This document shows positions 46,633-56,371 of a DNA stretch of 64,000 nt, in pieces. Both the position numbers and the translations under genes were made by a program. This stretch comes from Roseiarcus sp963761435 (GTDB lineage Bacteria > Pseudomonadota > Alphaproteobacteria > Rhizobiales > Beijerinckiaceae). Location: the NCBI GenBank assembly GCA_963761435.1, contig CAVXHJ010000010.1, positions 682,001 through 746,000 on the forward strand, read 5' to 3'. How positions within the stretch are numbered: position 1 is the stretch's first letter; each line of letters opens with the position of its first letter. The notes under the pieces are model-generated. The model had not been told where the DNA came from. It saw only the letters and a program-made list of their open reading frames with translations, and did not search any database.

Positions 46633-47256
46633 ATGCGCGTCGTTATTGCTTTTCTTTCCGCCGTGGCCGGGTGCGCGGCAGCGGTCTGTCCAGGGGTCGG
46701 AACGGCCGTCGCGGCTGACCTGCCAAGCGCTCCGTCGACCTATCCGGCGCTTGGGCCCGCCGGACCGGACGCTGCGCCCGATCCTTGGGCCGGTCTTTCC
46801 GTCGGCGCGGGGATCTCCGTCTGGGGCGGGAAGGGGGTCAAGGGCGGCGTTGGCGGCGATACCGACCTGACGTACGAGCATGTGTTCGACAATGGAATCA
46901 TGCTGGGCGTGCAGGCTTCGACCGGCTACATGCCGTTCCTCCAGTCCAGTCCAGGATTCACCCAGTTTACCGGCAGCGCCTTCGCCGGCGGCTCGGCGAT
47001 CATCGGATACAATTTCGGCCAGGTGACCCCCTACATCATGACCGGGGTCGACTTCATCCGCCCGACCCGGTTCGGCGTCGGCGCGTTCAACGCCGGCGAC
47101 GCCGTGAACAGCGTGTTCTCCGGCCCTGGCGCGGTGCAGGCCGTCGGCACGGTGGGCGTCGGCGTCAACTATCGAATCACCTCGAATTTCAGCATGGGGG
47201 TCGAGGCGATCGTGCATACGAACCCCGGCAGCGGCCCATTCGCGCCGTGGCCGTAG
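46633..47256 (+). CDS. Outer-membrane beta-barrel protein, Omp25-like
   Basis: 207 residues. Signal peptide MRVVIAFLSAVAGCAAAVCP ending at AVAADLPS, a Pro-rich linker, then alternating strands (VGAGISVWGGKGVKGG, GIMLGVQASTGYMPF, FAGGSAIIGYNFGQVTPYIM, GTVGVGVNYRITSNFSMGVE), the Omp25/OmpA-barrel pattern of rhizobia. It ends HTNPGSGPFAPWP without the usual terminal Phe, so the end may be slightly altered. Start ATG 46633. Confidence 0.82.
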   Translation: MRVVIAFLSAVAGCAAAVCPGVGTAVAADLPSAPSTYPALGPAGPDAAPDPWAGLSVGAGISVWGGKGVKGGVGGDTDLTYEHVFDNGIMLGVQASTGYMPFLQSSPGFTQFTGSAFAGGSAIIGYNFGQVTPYIMTGVDFIRPTRFGVGAFNAGDAVNSVFSGPGAVQAVGTVGVGVNYRITSNFSMGVEAIVHTNPGSGPFAPWP

Positions 47257-47309
47257 CGGCGCCCTGGTCCGAGCGGCCGCGTCGCGCGAAACCTCGCCGC
47301 CCAGCCTGA

Positions 47310-48894
47310 ATGACGCTCATGCGCGATCTGTCCCGCCGGGCGGTGCTCGTCAGCTTGGTGGCCGCCTCGGGCGCCCCATTCGTCGCCCGCGCGAAGGCCC
47401 AGGGCGACGCTCAGCCGGCGGCGGCCGGCGCGCCGGCCCCGTTCGGCTACCCGGAGGTGGTCAAACGGGCGCGCGACCTCGCCGCCGCGCCGTTCGACGC
47501 GTCGATTCCCGCGCTGCCGGACGGTCTCGCGAATCTCGATTTCGACGCGTGGCGCGACATCCGGTTCAAAGCCAGTAAGCCGCTGCTCGGGCAGGACGGG
47601 GCCAACTTCCGCCTCGAGCTCTTTCATCTCGGACATCTCTATAAGCGCCCGGTGGTCGTCAACGTGCTGCGCGACGGCATTCCGGCGCCGATTCCCTATG
47701 CGACCAACCTGTTCGACTATGGGCGCACCAAGGTCGACAACGCGCTGCCGATCAATCTCGGCTTCGCCGGCTTTCGCCTGCGCTTTCCGCTCAACGCGCC
47801 GCACGTATGGGACGAAGTGATCGCCTTTCTCGGCGCGAGCTATTTCCGCTTCCTCGGCCGCGGCCAGCGCTACGGCCTCTCGGCGCGGGGCCTCGCGATC
47901 GGCGCCGGACCCCGCCTCAACGAGGAGTTCCCGTTCTTTCGCGAATTCTGGATCGAGACCCCGGACGCCACGGCCGAACACATCGTCATCTTCGCCCTGC
48001 TCGACAGCGAATCGGTGACGGGCGCCTTCCGCTTCGATCTCGTCCCGGGCCAGGAAAGCGTGATCGATACGACCGTCACTTTATTCGCGCGCAAGGCGAC
48101 GCCCGCGCTCGGGCTTGCGCCGCTGTCCTCGATGTATTTCGTCGGCAAGGCCGACCGGCGGTTCCATGACGACTTCCGTGGCGAACTCCACGATTCGGAC
48201 GGCCTCCTCATGCACACCGGCTCGGGCGAATGGATATGGCGTCCGCTCAGCAATCCGGCGACGCCCAGCGTGTCGGCTTTTCTCGAACTCGAACCCGCGC
48301 GGATACGGACTCCTGCAGCGCGACCGCAATTTCAGCGACTACGAGGATCTCGACCTCGCCTATGAGCTGAGGCCGAGCTACTGGATCGAGCCGCACGAGG
48401 GGTGGGGCGAGGGCAAGGTCGAACTCACCGAATTGCCGACGAGCGACGAGACCAACGACAACATCGTCGTGGCCTGGTCGCCGAAGGACGGGCTCGACGC
48501 CGGCAAGTCGCTCGCCTACGGCTATCGCATGACGGCGATCGCGATGGACCAAAGCCTGACGCCGGGCGGCCGCACCGTCGGCACCTTCCGCGTCGCGCCT
48601 CGCGCCCTGGGCGCGCCGGAATCCCCGCCGCCCGGGGCGACGCGGTTCCTCATCGACTTCTCCGGCGGCGACCTGTCCTATTACATGGGCGACCCGTCGA
48701 TGATCGAGACGATCGCGACCGCCTCGGCCGGGCGGATCCTGCGCACGTTCCTGATCCCCAACACCCATATCCGCGGGTTCCGCGCCGGGGTGGATGTCGC
48801 GGTCGACGCCGGCCAGAGCACCGACCTGCGCGTCTTCCTGCGCGCCGGGACGAGGGCGCTGACGGAGACCTGGACCTTCCCCTGGCGGGCGTGA
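47310..48894 (+). CDS. Periplasmic glucan biosynthesis protein OpgG/OpgD (one-base frameshift in sequence)
   Basis: Shapes osmoregulated periplasmic glucans. The N-terminus MRDLSRRAVLVSLVAASG has a twin-arginine pattern, which favours OpgD-type export. VVKRARDLAAAPFD, YFRFLGRGQRYGLSARGLAI, EFPFFREFWIETP and later NPRGYGLLQRDRNFSDYED are family marks. The frame breaks at about 48291, where one base must be dropped between FLEL and NPRGYG. Corrected length is about 527 residues. ATG 47319 may be the true start. Confidence 0.9.
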
Positions 48895-48899
48895 GCGGG

Positions 48900-49205
48900 G
48901 CTTACCGCCAAATCCGGCGGAAATTTCCCCAAGCCCGCGGGAAACGGAGCAAAGGAAAGAGGAAGCCGACCAAAGAAACGCGGAAAGGTATCAAAGCTTT
49001 TCTCTTCCGCGAATCGTGTGTTTTCAGAGGCTTACGGCGGTCCGCGCCAGAAAACGTCCGCAGCCCGTCTTTCCATGCCTGATGGACGCGACACCTCCGG
49101 CGCGACGCGCCGCAGGCGCGAGGCGCCTCTCACGCGCCGGGCGGCGGTTTCGATGGGGGCGATCATGGCGCGAGCCTATCACGAATTCTGATTATCGTAA
49201 AGGAA
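48900..49205 (+). repeat. Dispersed repeat, copy 2 (translatable on the plus strand)
   Basis: Gene-free stretch after the glucan gene. It has GAAAGGTATCAAAGC, TTCCGCGAAT and a distal CTGATTATCGTAAAG in the same order as copy 1 at 39330-39570, with a GC-rich palindrome (GGCGCGAGGCGCC region near 49110) between. Copies diverge, so they are an old family. Confidence 0.6.
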
Positions 49206-49325
49206 TTACCGGCGCCCCGCAAAAATTAGAAGCTGGCGCGCCTCGCCCCGCTCGCGCGCGACGACGATCGCGGCCGGGCGCATCGGCCATGTGACAGGGC
49301 GCCGGCGCTCAAATAACGTGGGCGC

Positions 49326-51941
49326 ATGTCGATCAGCGTCTTTCTGTCGACGGTGACGGACGAGTTCGGCGCCTACCGCGTCAAGCTCGAAGGCGATCTG
49401 ACGCGGCACGACGTCGCGGTGAAGGTCCAGGAGCGGTTCAAGGATCTCGGCGGCGACACGCTCGACAAGCTCGATGCGTATGTCGCGCATTGCGACGCGG
49501 TGGTGCATCTCGTCGGCGAAATGTGCGGCGCCGCCGCGGACAGGAGCCAGCAGGACGCGCTGGTCGCCAAATATCCCGATCTCCCGCAGCGACTGCCGCC
49601 CCTCGGCGGCGCGCTCGCGAGAAGGCGCGGCGATTCCCTATACCCATTGGGAGGCCTGGCTCGCGCTCTATCATCAGCAAGCCGCTCATGATCGCGAAGG
49701 CGGCGCCAGACGCGCCGCGCGGGCCGAAGGACGCGCCGACCGACGGTTCGCGCGCTTCGCAAGCGGCGCATCTCGCGCGGCTCAAGGCGTTTCATCGCCA
49801 TCCGGGCTGCGAGTTCGAGAATCCCGACGATCTCGCCAAACACATCGCCTATTCGGCGATCCTCGATCTGCTCGTCAAGGACTACGCCGATAAGGCCGCG
49901 CGCGAGCGCGACGTCGCCGAAGGCTTCATCAGGGAGATGGCGAAGCGAGTGGCCGGCGACAAGGCGCTCGATTTCGACGGCATGAAACAGGCCGTGCTGA
50001 ACGCGATCGAGATCTACGAAAAGGAGATCGCCGGACGGCCGGTCGAAACCAATCTCGACGAAATCGTCGGCCGCGCTTTGGCGAGAGCGAAGGAGCAGGT
50101 CGACAAGGGTCAGTCGCGCCTTGCCCGCGCCACCCTGCGCTCGAGCCGCCGAGGCCATGCGGCGCGAGGAGGAAGAGCGCCGCGAGCGTTATGTCGCGGG
50201 CCAGACGGCGCTCTACAATCGCGAGCGCGACATTGCGCTCGGCGTCCTACGACGGCGAAGCCGCGGCCGGGGCGATCTTGGCGCTGGCCGAGGCCATTCA
50301 CGGGGCGAACGCGGCGGCGACGGCGGCGTTCCTGAATTCGGAGGCGGAGACGCTTTACGAATATGGCGAGCGACCGCGGCAGCAACGTGCATCTGATCGC
50401 TGTGATCGCGTTGCGCAGGAGACTTCTGGCGCTGGCTTCGCCCGGTGACGCACGCGGCGCCGCATGGACCAATCTCGGCGATCGCGCTTGGAATGCTCGG
50501 CGAGCGGGAGGGCGGGGCGGCGCGGCTCGAGGAGGCGGTCGCGGCCTTTCGTGCGGCGCTAGAGGAAAGTGACGCGCGAGCGGGTTCCGCTCGCCTGGGC
50601 GACGACGCAGAACAATCTCGGCAATGCGCTCGCGAGCGCTCGGCGCGCGGGAGAGCGGGACGGCGCGGCTCGAGGAGGCGGTCGCGGCCTATCGCGCGGC
50701 GCTGGAGGAAAGGACGCGCGAGCGGGTTCCGCTCGACTGGGCGATGACGCAGAACAATCTCGGCAACGCGCTCGCGACGCTCGGCGAGCGGGAGAGCGGG
50801 ACGGCGCGGCTCGAGGAGGCGGTCGCGGCCTATCGCGCGGCGCTCGAGGAATGGACGCGCGAGCGGGTTCCGCTCGACTGGGCGAGGACGCAGAACAATC
50901 TCGGCAATGCGCTCCAAACGCTCGGCGGGCGGGAGAGCGGGACGGCGCGGCTCGAGGAGGCGGTCGCGGCCTATCGCGCGGCGCTGGAGGAGTGACGCGC
51001 GAGCGGGTTCCGCTCGACTGGGCGAGACGCAGAACAATCTCGGCAATGCGCTCGACGCTCGGCGAGCGGGAGAGCGGGACGGCGCGGCTCGAGGAGGCGG
51101 TGCGGCCTATCGCGCGGCGCTGGAGGAATGCACGCGAGCGGTCCGCTCGACTGGGCGATGACGCAGAACAATCTCGGCAATGCGCTCGACGCTCGGCGAG
51201 CGGGAGAGCGGGACGGCGCGGCTCGAGGAGGCGGTTGCGGCCTATCGCGCGGCGCTGGAGGAACGGACGCGCGAGCGGGTTCCGCTCGACTGGGCGAGAC
51301 GCAGAACAACCTCGGCAATGCGCTCCGAACGCTCGGCGAGCGGGAGAGCGGGACGGCGCGGCTCGAGGAGGCGGTTGCGGCCTATCGCGCGGCGTTGGAG
51401 GAGTGGACGCGCGAGCGGGTTCCGCTCGACTGGGCGATGACGCAGAGCGAATCTCGGCAACGCGCTCTGGAGCGCTCGGCGAGCGGGAGAGCGGGACGGC
51501 GCGGCTCGAAGAGGCGGTAGCGGCCTATCGCGCGGCGCTCGGAGGAATTGACACGCGAGCGGGTTCCGCTCGGCTGGGCGATGGCGCAGAGCAATCTCGG
51601 CAATGCGCTCGGAACGCTCGGCGAGCGGGAGAGCGGGACAGCACGGCTCGAGGAGGCAGTCGCGGCTTATCGCGCGGCGCTGGATGGAAAGGACGCGGGC
51701 GCGGGTTCCGCTCGACTGGGCCTACGACTCAACAGGGCTTGGCGAATGCGCTGGCGGCGCTCGCGAAGCGACAGAGAAGACCCCGCTCTTCTGCAAGACG
51801 CGCTCGCATCCATGCGCGGCGCCGTCGACGGCTATCAGCAAGCCGGGCGAGGGCTATTGGCTGCCGATCGCCCAGCGCCGCGTTGCGGAGATGGAGGCCG
51901 AGCTGGCCGAGATGAAGGTTCGAGCGAAGGGCAACGGATGA
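49326..51941 (+). CDS. DUF4062-domain protein with TPR array (many frameshifts in sequence)
   Basis: Residues 1-95 are a DUF4062 domain: SVFLSTVTDEFGAYRVKLEG, DTLDKLDAYVAHCDAVVHLV, later YTHWEAWLALYH. A helical linker (about 49700-50400) leads to a TPR array of nine 47-residue units (RVPLDWAMTQNNLGNAL and GTARLEEAVAAYRAALEE). No single frame spans it: at least ten one-base insertions must be removed, spread through the linker and array. It ends at 51941, overlapping the next gene (ATGA). DUF4062 occurs in STAND-type conflict proteins; no NTPase module is seen here. Whether it is intact in the cell is unresolved. Confidence 0.75.
50582..51760 (+). repeat. Nine tandem 141-bp TPR-coding units
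   Basis: The anchor CGGGTTCCGCTCG recurs near 50581, 50723, 50864, 51004, 51139 (with a base missing), 51276, 51416, 51559 and 51702, spacing 135-143 bp around a 141-bp unit. Units are nearly identical in DNA, including silent positions, so copying has been recent or ongoing. The spacing scatter reflects the small indels that break the frame. Confidence 0.85.
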
Positions 51942-52328
51942 CCTCCGCGAAACGAGACCTCGGCCTTTCGTCTCGCGGCGTGGATCACGGCGATCAACGT
52001 CGTTGTCGCGAGCGGCTTCGCGATCGCCGGGCTCGTCGCGCCGCAGGCGATCCTGCCGGCGGGCGCCGCTCCGGGCGAGGCTTCGTTCGTGTTCGCGCTC
52101 TACGCCGCCGCGCGGAGCCTGCCGCTCGCGGCCTTTGCGCTGTGGGCGATCGCGCGGCGCAACGTTCCGGCGCTGATCGTGCTCGGCGCTCTCGCGGGGG
52201 TCGTTCAACTCCTCGACGCGGGCGTCGGCCTTGTGCAGCACGACCCCGGCAAGACGATCGGCCCGCTGGTCATCGCGGCGCTGCAGGCGTTTGCGACATT
52301 TCGGCTGGCCGGCGCTTCCTCGTCCTGA
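51938..52328 (+). CDS. Small polytopic membrane protein coupled to the TPR gene (one-base frameshift in sequence)
   Basis: After removing one A at 51950-51952 (GCGAAACGAG to GCGAACGAG) the frame reads MTSANETSAFRLAAWITAIN and continues to 52328, 129 residues. Four hydrophobic helices are visible (INVVVASGFAIAGLVAP, VFALYAAARSLPLAAFALWAI, NVPALIVLGALAGVVQLLDA, TIGPLVIAALQAFATFRLAG). Its ATG sits inside the TPR gene stop (ATGA). No family recognised; coupling suggests joint function. Confidence 0.7.
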
Positions 52329-52510
52329 GGAACGCCGAAGGCGCGTCTCGAAGGACGTTACAGGAAGCGGCGCAGTTGGGCGCGTACTGGATCGCCCTTC
52401 GACACGGCGGCTGCGGCGCCGGCTTGAGGCGCGAGGTCGAGGCGAAGCGAAGCGCGCAGACCCAATTGCAAGGCGCTTTAGCGCCTGACTCGATTAGACG
52501 GCAACTCAGC

Positions 52511-52636
52511 CGTCATCGCGAGCGGGAGCGAAGCAATCCATCCTGCGCCATTGGTTGGATGGCTTCGTCGCCATAGGCCATAGCCCGTCGAAGACGGGCG
52601 TTCTTCCGAACGCCCCATCGCTCCTCGCGAATGACG
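52511..52636. repeat. Palindromic dispersed repeat (GTCATCGCGAGCG type)
   Basis: Left arm CGTCATCGCGAGCGGGAGCG and right arm CGCTCCTCGCGAATGACG, with GAAGCAATCCA / TGGATGGCTTCG inside. It also carries GACGGGCGTTCTTCCGAACG, found again in RIME-like copy D near 62760-62790. The surrounding 52329-52716 stretch has no gene; AAGGCGCTTTAGCGCCT at about 52470 is a small hairpin. Confidence 0.75.
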
Positions 52637-52716
52637 ATTCCGCTGAATTGGGCGTCGGACTTGAAAGCGCACACTCCGGCGTGGGCAGTATAAATCCATC
52701 CCGATTGGCGGCGCCC

Positions 52717-53394
52717 TTACGTCCGCCCGTGGTCCCTGACTGTGACATAGCGCGCCGGCGCGTCCTCTGCGATCGGCGGGAAAGGCTCGAGCGGCGGCAG
52801 GAAATAATTGTCGGTCGTGTCATCGTTGACGAGCGACACTTCGCCGGCGATGGCCGCGCCGCCCTCAGCCCAGAACGCGTGGGCGACGAACGGCTCGAGC
52901 GTCAGGCTCTCCCCGGGTTCGAGCCGCACCTGGTCGCCGGGACCGAGATCGAGCACGCTGACGTCCTTGAGCGCGCGAAACCTGTCTTTGAGCGGCGCGC
53001 CCTGCGCATCGACCTTGGAGAGCTCAACCACGAACCGCGCCCCGCCGCGGTTCAGAATGTCTTCCGTCTTGACCCTATGATAGTGATGCGGCGCCCGCTG
53101 GCGGTCTTCAGCCAGGATCGCCTTCTCGGCGTAGAGCCGGCCGCGCCCGGCGCCGAGCTCGCGCCAGTCGCCCATCCGCAGCGTGAACAAGGTCAGGCCC
53201 TCGCGCGCGAATAGGCCCGGCTTGAATTCGACCACGTTCCAGCCCATGCCGCGTTCGGCGATCAGTCTTGCTGCGTCCGGGTTGGCTTGGAAATCCCCCT
53301 CGCCCCAGAGCGCGAACGGCGGCAACGCGACACCGTGGCGGTCGCATAGTTCGCGCATCCGGTCGATGCGGGCGTCGATGAAGGAGCGCTTCAT
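52717..53394 (-). CDS. D-lyxose ketol-isomerase-type cupin
   Basis: 225 residues of the D-lyxose/D-mannose isomerase cupin family, which interconverts D-lyxose and D-xylulose. Metal ligands come from APHHYHRVKTEDILNRGG and HAFWAEGGAAIAGE, and NDDTTDNYF is a family mark. ATG 53394 is preceded by GGACTTGAG; an in-frame GTG at 53409 is less likely. It stands alone next to ppa, with no kinase nearby. Confidence 0.88.
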   Translation of the reverse strand: MKRSFIDARIDRMRELCDRHGVALPPFALWGEGDFQANPDAARLIAERGMGWNVVEFKPGLFAREGLTLFTLRMGDWRELGAGRGRLYAEKAILAEDRQRAPHHYHRVKTEDILNRGGARFVVELSKVDAQGAPLKDRFRALKDVSVLDLGPGDQVRLEPGESLTLEPFVAHAFWAEGGAAIAGEVSLVNDDTTDNYFLPPLEPFPPIAEDAPARYVTVRDHGRT

Positions 53395-53463
53395 CGTCTC
53401 AAGTCCCACGCGCGTTCGCGTCGTCGCACGCCATATCCTCCCTTGACACGAAGCGCGTGGCGC

Positions 53464-54018
53464 TCAGCTCTGCGCCTTCTCGGCGGTCTTTGCTTTCTTG
53501 GCCCGCTCGATGCCATCGAGCACCATCCGGCGCGCTTCGTCGGCGTCGCCCCAGCGGACGATCTTGACCCACTTATTGGGTTCGAGGTCCTTATAGTGGG
53601 CGAAGAAATGCTCGATCTGCTGCAGCGTGATCGAGGGCAGGTCCGTGTAGTTCTGGACGTGAGCGTAGCGCTGGGTGAGCTTGGCCGACGGCACGGCGAG
53701 CAGCTTCTCGTCGCCGCCCGCTTCGTCCTCCATGATCATAACGCCGACCACCCTGCAGCTCATCACCGCGCCCGGAACGATCGCGCGGGTGTTGGCGACG
53801 ATCACGTCGCACGGGTCGCCGTCGTCGGACAGCGTGTGGGGGATGAAGCCGTAATTCCCGGGATAGCGCATCGAGGTGTACAGGAACCGGTCGACCTGAA
53901 GCGCGCCGCTCTCCTTGTCCATCTCATATTTGATCGGCTCCCCGCCGATCGGCACCTCGATCACCACGTTGACGTCGTGCGGCGGGTTCTTCCCGATCGA
54001 GACAGCGTTCAAATTCAC
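53464..54018 (-). CDS. ppa: Inorganic pyrophosphatase, family I
   Basis: Hydrolyses pyrophosphate to drive biosynthetic reactions; soluble Mg-dependent hexamer in this family. 184 residues. KYEMDKESGALQVDRFLYTS, YPGNYGFIPHTLSDDGDPCD and KWVKIVRWGDADEA carry the standard ligands; DGDPCD is the signature. The GTG at 54018 has GGAGGG six bases upstream. Confidence 0.97.
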   Translation of the reverse strand: MNLNAVSIGKNPPHDVNVVIEVPIGGEPIKYEMDKESGALQVDRFLYTSMRYPGNYGFIPHTLSDDGDPCDVIVANTRAIVPGAVMSCRVVGVMIMEDEAGGDEKLLAVPSAKLTQRYAHVQNYTDLPSITLQQIEHFFAHYKDLEPNKWVKIVRWGDADEARRMVLDGIERAKKAKTAEKAQS

Positions 54019-54108
54019 CTCGGCCCTCCCTCGTTGCGGCCGCGCGTTGACCCCGCCGTCGGTGAATTCACCGGCTCGTCGAGCGACTTTTATACGAGGA
54101 ATGGTTCC

Positions 54109-54615
54109 TCAGCCAAAGCCGAAAGCAATACGTTCACGCTGCTGGCCGCCGAAAGTCTCGCGCGCGCGCCGCAGCACGCGCCCGCCAAGCCGACGGTAGA
54201 AGGATACCGCCCGTTCATTGTCGGCGAGCGCCCAGACGACGAGGTTCGAGAGCCCATGGCCGGCCAGATCCTTTCGCGCCGCATCGAACATGCGCCGTCC
54301 AAACCCACAGCCCTGGCACTCCGGCGCGAGATAGAGCTCGAAAATCTCGCCGCCGTACCCCAGCGCCGGCACACGGTTTCGTCCGTAGCTGACATAGCCG
54401 ACCACCGAGTCGGCGAATTCCAGCACCAAGAGCGGCGTCCGCCGCGCGATCGCCAGGCGCCACCACGCCGGCCCCCGGCGGGCGATCATCCGCTCAAGCT
54501 CGCGGCCTGGAATGACGCCTCGATAGGCCTCGCGCCAAGCCGAATCATGCACGGAGGCGATTTCGCCTTCGTCGCCGAGCCGCGCCGCACGAATGGAAAT
54601 GACCGTCTCCACCAT
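54109..54615 (-). CDS. GNAT-family N-acetyltransferase
   Basis: 168 residues. Acetyl-CoA pyrophosphate loop APECQGCGFGRRMFDAAR fits the Q/RxxGxG/A rule; VVGYVSYG and AVSFYRRLGGRV are fold marks. The acceptor (protein N-terminus, amine or drug) cannot be told. It is 90 bp upstream of ppa on the same strand. Confidence 0.9.
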   Translation of the reverse strand: MVETVISIRAARLGDEGEIASVHDSAWREAYRGVIPGRELERMIARRGPAWWRLAIARRTPLLVLEFADSVVGYVSYGRNRVPALGYGGEIFELYLAPECQGCGFGRRMFDAARKDLAGHGLSNLVVWALADNERAVSFYRRLGGRVLRRARETFGGQQRERIAFGFG

Positions 54616-54783
54616 GAACGGATGTTAAGTCGGCCCGTGGGCCTGCCGCAAGGTCTTGACAGCGGCGTTGGATGACTTTTTTGCTCACCCTGCCCTGCCC
54701 TTGAGTCGGCGCATTCGCGCCCCACTATTCACACGGTCGCTATTCAACGCGCTTTCCGCGCTGGACCCGGGAGCTTCGGAACA

Positions 54784-55590
54784 ATGCCGCCGCGATCAAT
54801 AGGGACGCGCTTGGCGTTGGGCGCCGTCTGGATGGCGGCGCTCGCCGGCGCCGGCGCGCGCGCCGATGTCCTGCACGTGACCTATCGCGTATCGCTGATC
54901 GGGCTTCCGATCGGCGCGGTTAACCTCAACGCCGACCTCAGTCCGACCAGCTACTCGATTCACGGCGACGCCAAACTGACCGGTCTCGCCCGGCTCCTGG
55001 GCAATGCCCGGGGCGCCTCGACCGGCGCCGGGACGATCGTCCAGGGCCACGTGTCGCCTGCGACATTCGCCACCATCGCCGCGGATTCGCACATGACCCG
55101 CACCATTCGCATGGCGCTCGCCGACAACGCGGTGACCGGCATCGACATCTCGCCGCCGTACGAGGACAAGCCGGACCGGGTTCCGCTCGGGCCTGGCGAC
55201 GAGAAGGGCATCGTCGATCCGGTCGGCGCGGTCATCATTCCCGCGCCGGCCTCGGGACCGATCCTGTCGCGGGCCGCATGCGATCGCAAGGTTCCGATTT
55301 TCGACGGCTACACCCGCTTCGACATCGACCTCACGTATGTCGGCCAGCGGCGAGTGGCGACCAAGGGCTATGAGGGCCCGGTCGTGGTCTGCGCCGCGCG
55401 CTATGTTCCGATCGCCGGCCATCGGCGGGATCGGCCCGCGACCAAGTTCATGGCGGACAACAAGGACCTCGAGGTCTGGCTGGCGCCGATCGAAAAGGAC
55501 CAGGTGCTGATTCCGTATCGCGTTTCGGTGCGCACGATGATCGGCACGACCGTTGTCGAGGCGACGGAATTCCGTGTCGAAGACAAGTAG
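54784..55590 (+). CDS. DUF3108-domain periplasmic protein
   Basis: 268 residues with a signal peptide (LALGAVWMAALAGAGARA). VLHVTYRVSLIGLPIGAVNL and the later beta-rich body (GYTRFDIDLTYVGQRRVATK, VRTMIGTTVVEATEFRVE) fit DUF3108, thought to be a beta-barrel-like envelope protein. Function unknown. Divergent from the GNAT gene with 168 bp between. Confidence 0.85.
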   Translation: MPPRSIGTRLALGAVWMAALAGAGARADVLHVTYRVSLIGLPIGAVNLNADLSPTSYSIHGDAKLTGLARLLGNARGASTGAGTIVQGHVSPATFATIAADSHMTRTIRMALADNAVTGIDISPPYEDKPDRVPLGPGDEKGIVDPVGAVIIPAPASGPILSRAACDRKVPIFDGYTRFDIDLTYVGQRRVATKGYEGPVVVCAARYVPIAGHRRDRPATKFMADNKDLEVWLAPIEKDQVLIPYRVSVRTMIGTTVVEATEFRVEDK

Positions 55591-55623
55591 GCGGCGAGGG
55601 CGAACCCATTCGGTCGCTGCGCT

Positions 55624-56058
55624 CTAGTTCAGCTCGTCTTCCAGCATCGGCAGCGGAAACACGCCGACGCCATCCTCCACCAGCGAGCGCGCTTCCTCGA
55701 GGCTGGCGCGGCCGCGAATCGCGCGTTCGGGCTCGTCGCCGAGATGGATGGCTCGCGCCACTTGCGGGAACTTCGAGCCGACGTCGTCAGTGTTGGCCTC
55801 GATTTCGCGGCGCATCCGGGTGAAGAACTCGCGCGCCTGCCTGCGCCGATCGTCGACGAGAGGCTGAGGAGCCGATTCGCTCGCCGCGCGCTCGCCGCCG
55901 ACGACAGCCGGCGCCATGATCGCCTTGTCGACCTTGGTCGAGCCGCATTCCGGGCAAACGACGAAGCCGCGCTTGCGCTGCTTCTCATAGGCGGAGCTGT
56001 CGGGAAACCAGCTTTCGAACGAATGCCCTTCGGCGCAGCCGAGCGCGTATTTGATCAT
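55624..56058 (-). CDS. DUF1178-family protein
   Basis: 144 residues. MIKYALGCAEGHSFESWFPD with a later CPECGS, together a C-x(n)-CxxC pattern likely to bind zinc; an alphaproteobacterial family of unknown role. The ATG overlaps the grxC stop (ATGA), a conserved pairing that suggests redox or metal handling. Confidence 0.9.
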   Translation of the reverse strand: MIKYALGCAEGHSFESWFPDSSAYEKQRKRGFVVCPECGSTKVDKAIMAPAVVGGERAASESAPQPLVDDRRRQAREFFTRMRREIEANTDDVGSKFPQVARAIHLGDEPERAIRGRASLEEARSLVEDGVGVFPLPMLEDELN

Positions 56059-56318
56059 CGTTCCGCCGCCAGCAGCCCGTCGAGTTCGCCCGCGGCGTCG
56101 AGGGCGTGCAATTCGTCACAGCCGCCAACATGGGTCTCGCCGATGAAAATCTGCGGCACCGTCCAGCGGCCGTTCGCCTTCACCGCCATCGCCGCCTGGG
56201 CGGCGCGGTCGCCGTCAACGCCGATCTCCTCGAACGGCGCCGCCTTGTCCTTGAGCAGCGCCTTCGCCGCGTGACAGTAAGGGCAAGTCGACTTGGTGTA
56301 GATGACGATCGGCGGCAC
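56055..56318 (-). CDS. grxC: Glutaredoxin 3
   Basis: 87 residues. YTKSTCPYCHAAKALL has the dithiol CPYC (Cys12/Cys15), and WTVPQIFIGETHVGGCDEL carries the cis-Pro and glutathione-binding GG. Reduces disulfides with glutathione. The GTG at 56318, with AAGGGA upstream, gives the normal N-terminus VPPIVIYTK. Same operon as DUF1178, close behind comF. Confidence 0.95.
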   Translation of the reverse strand: MPPIVIYTKSTCPYCHAAKALLKDKAAPFEEIGVDGDRAAQAAMAVKANGRWTVPQIFIGETHVGGCDELHALDAAGELDGLLAAER

Positions 56319-56371
56319 GCGTGAACAATCCCTTGGCGCCCGGATTCGCGCCCGTCTCACTATATGGGAAG

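Noticed and set aside
50582..51760. Possible CRISPR array
   Set aside because: Units are 141 bp and coding throughout with no unique spacers; they are TPR repeats.
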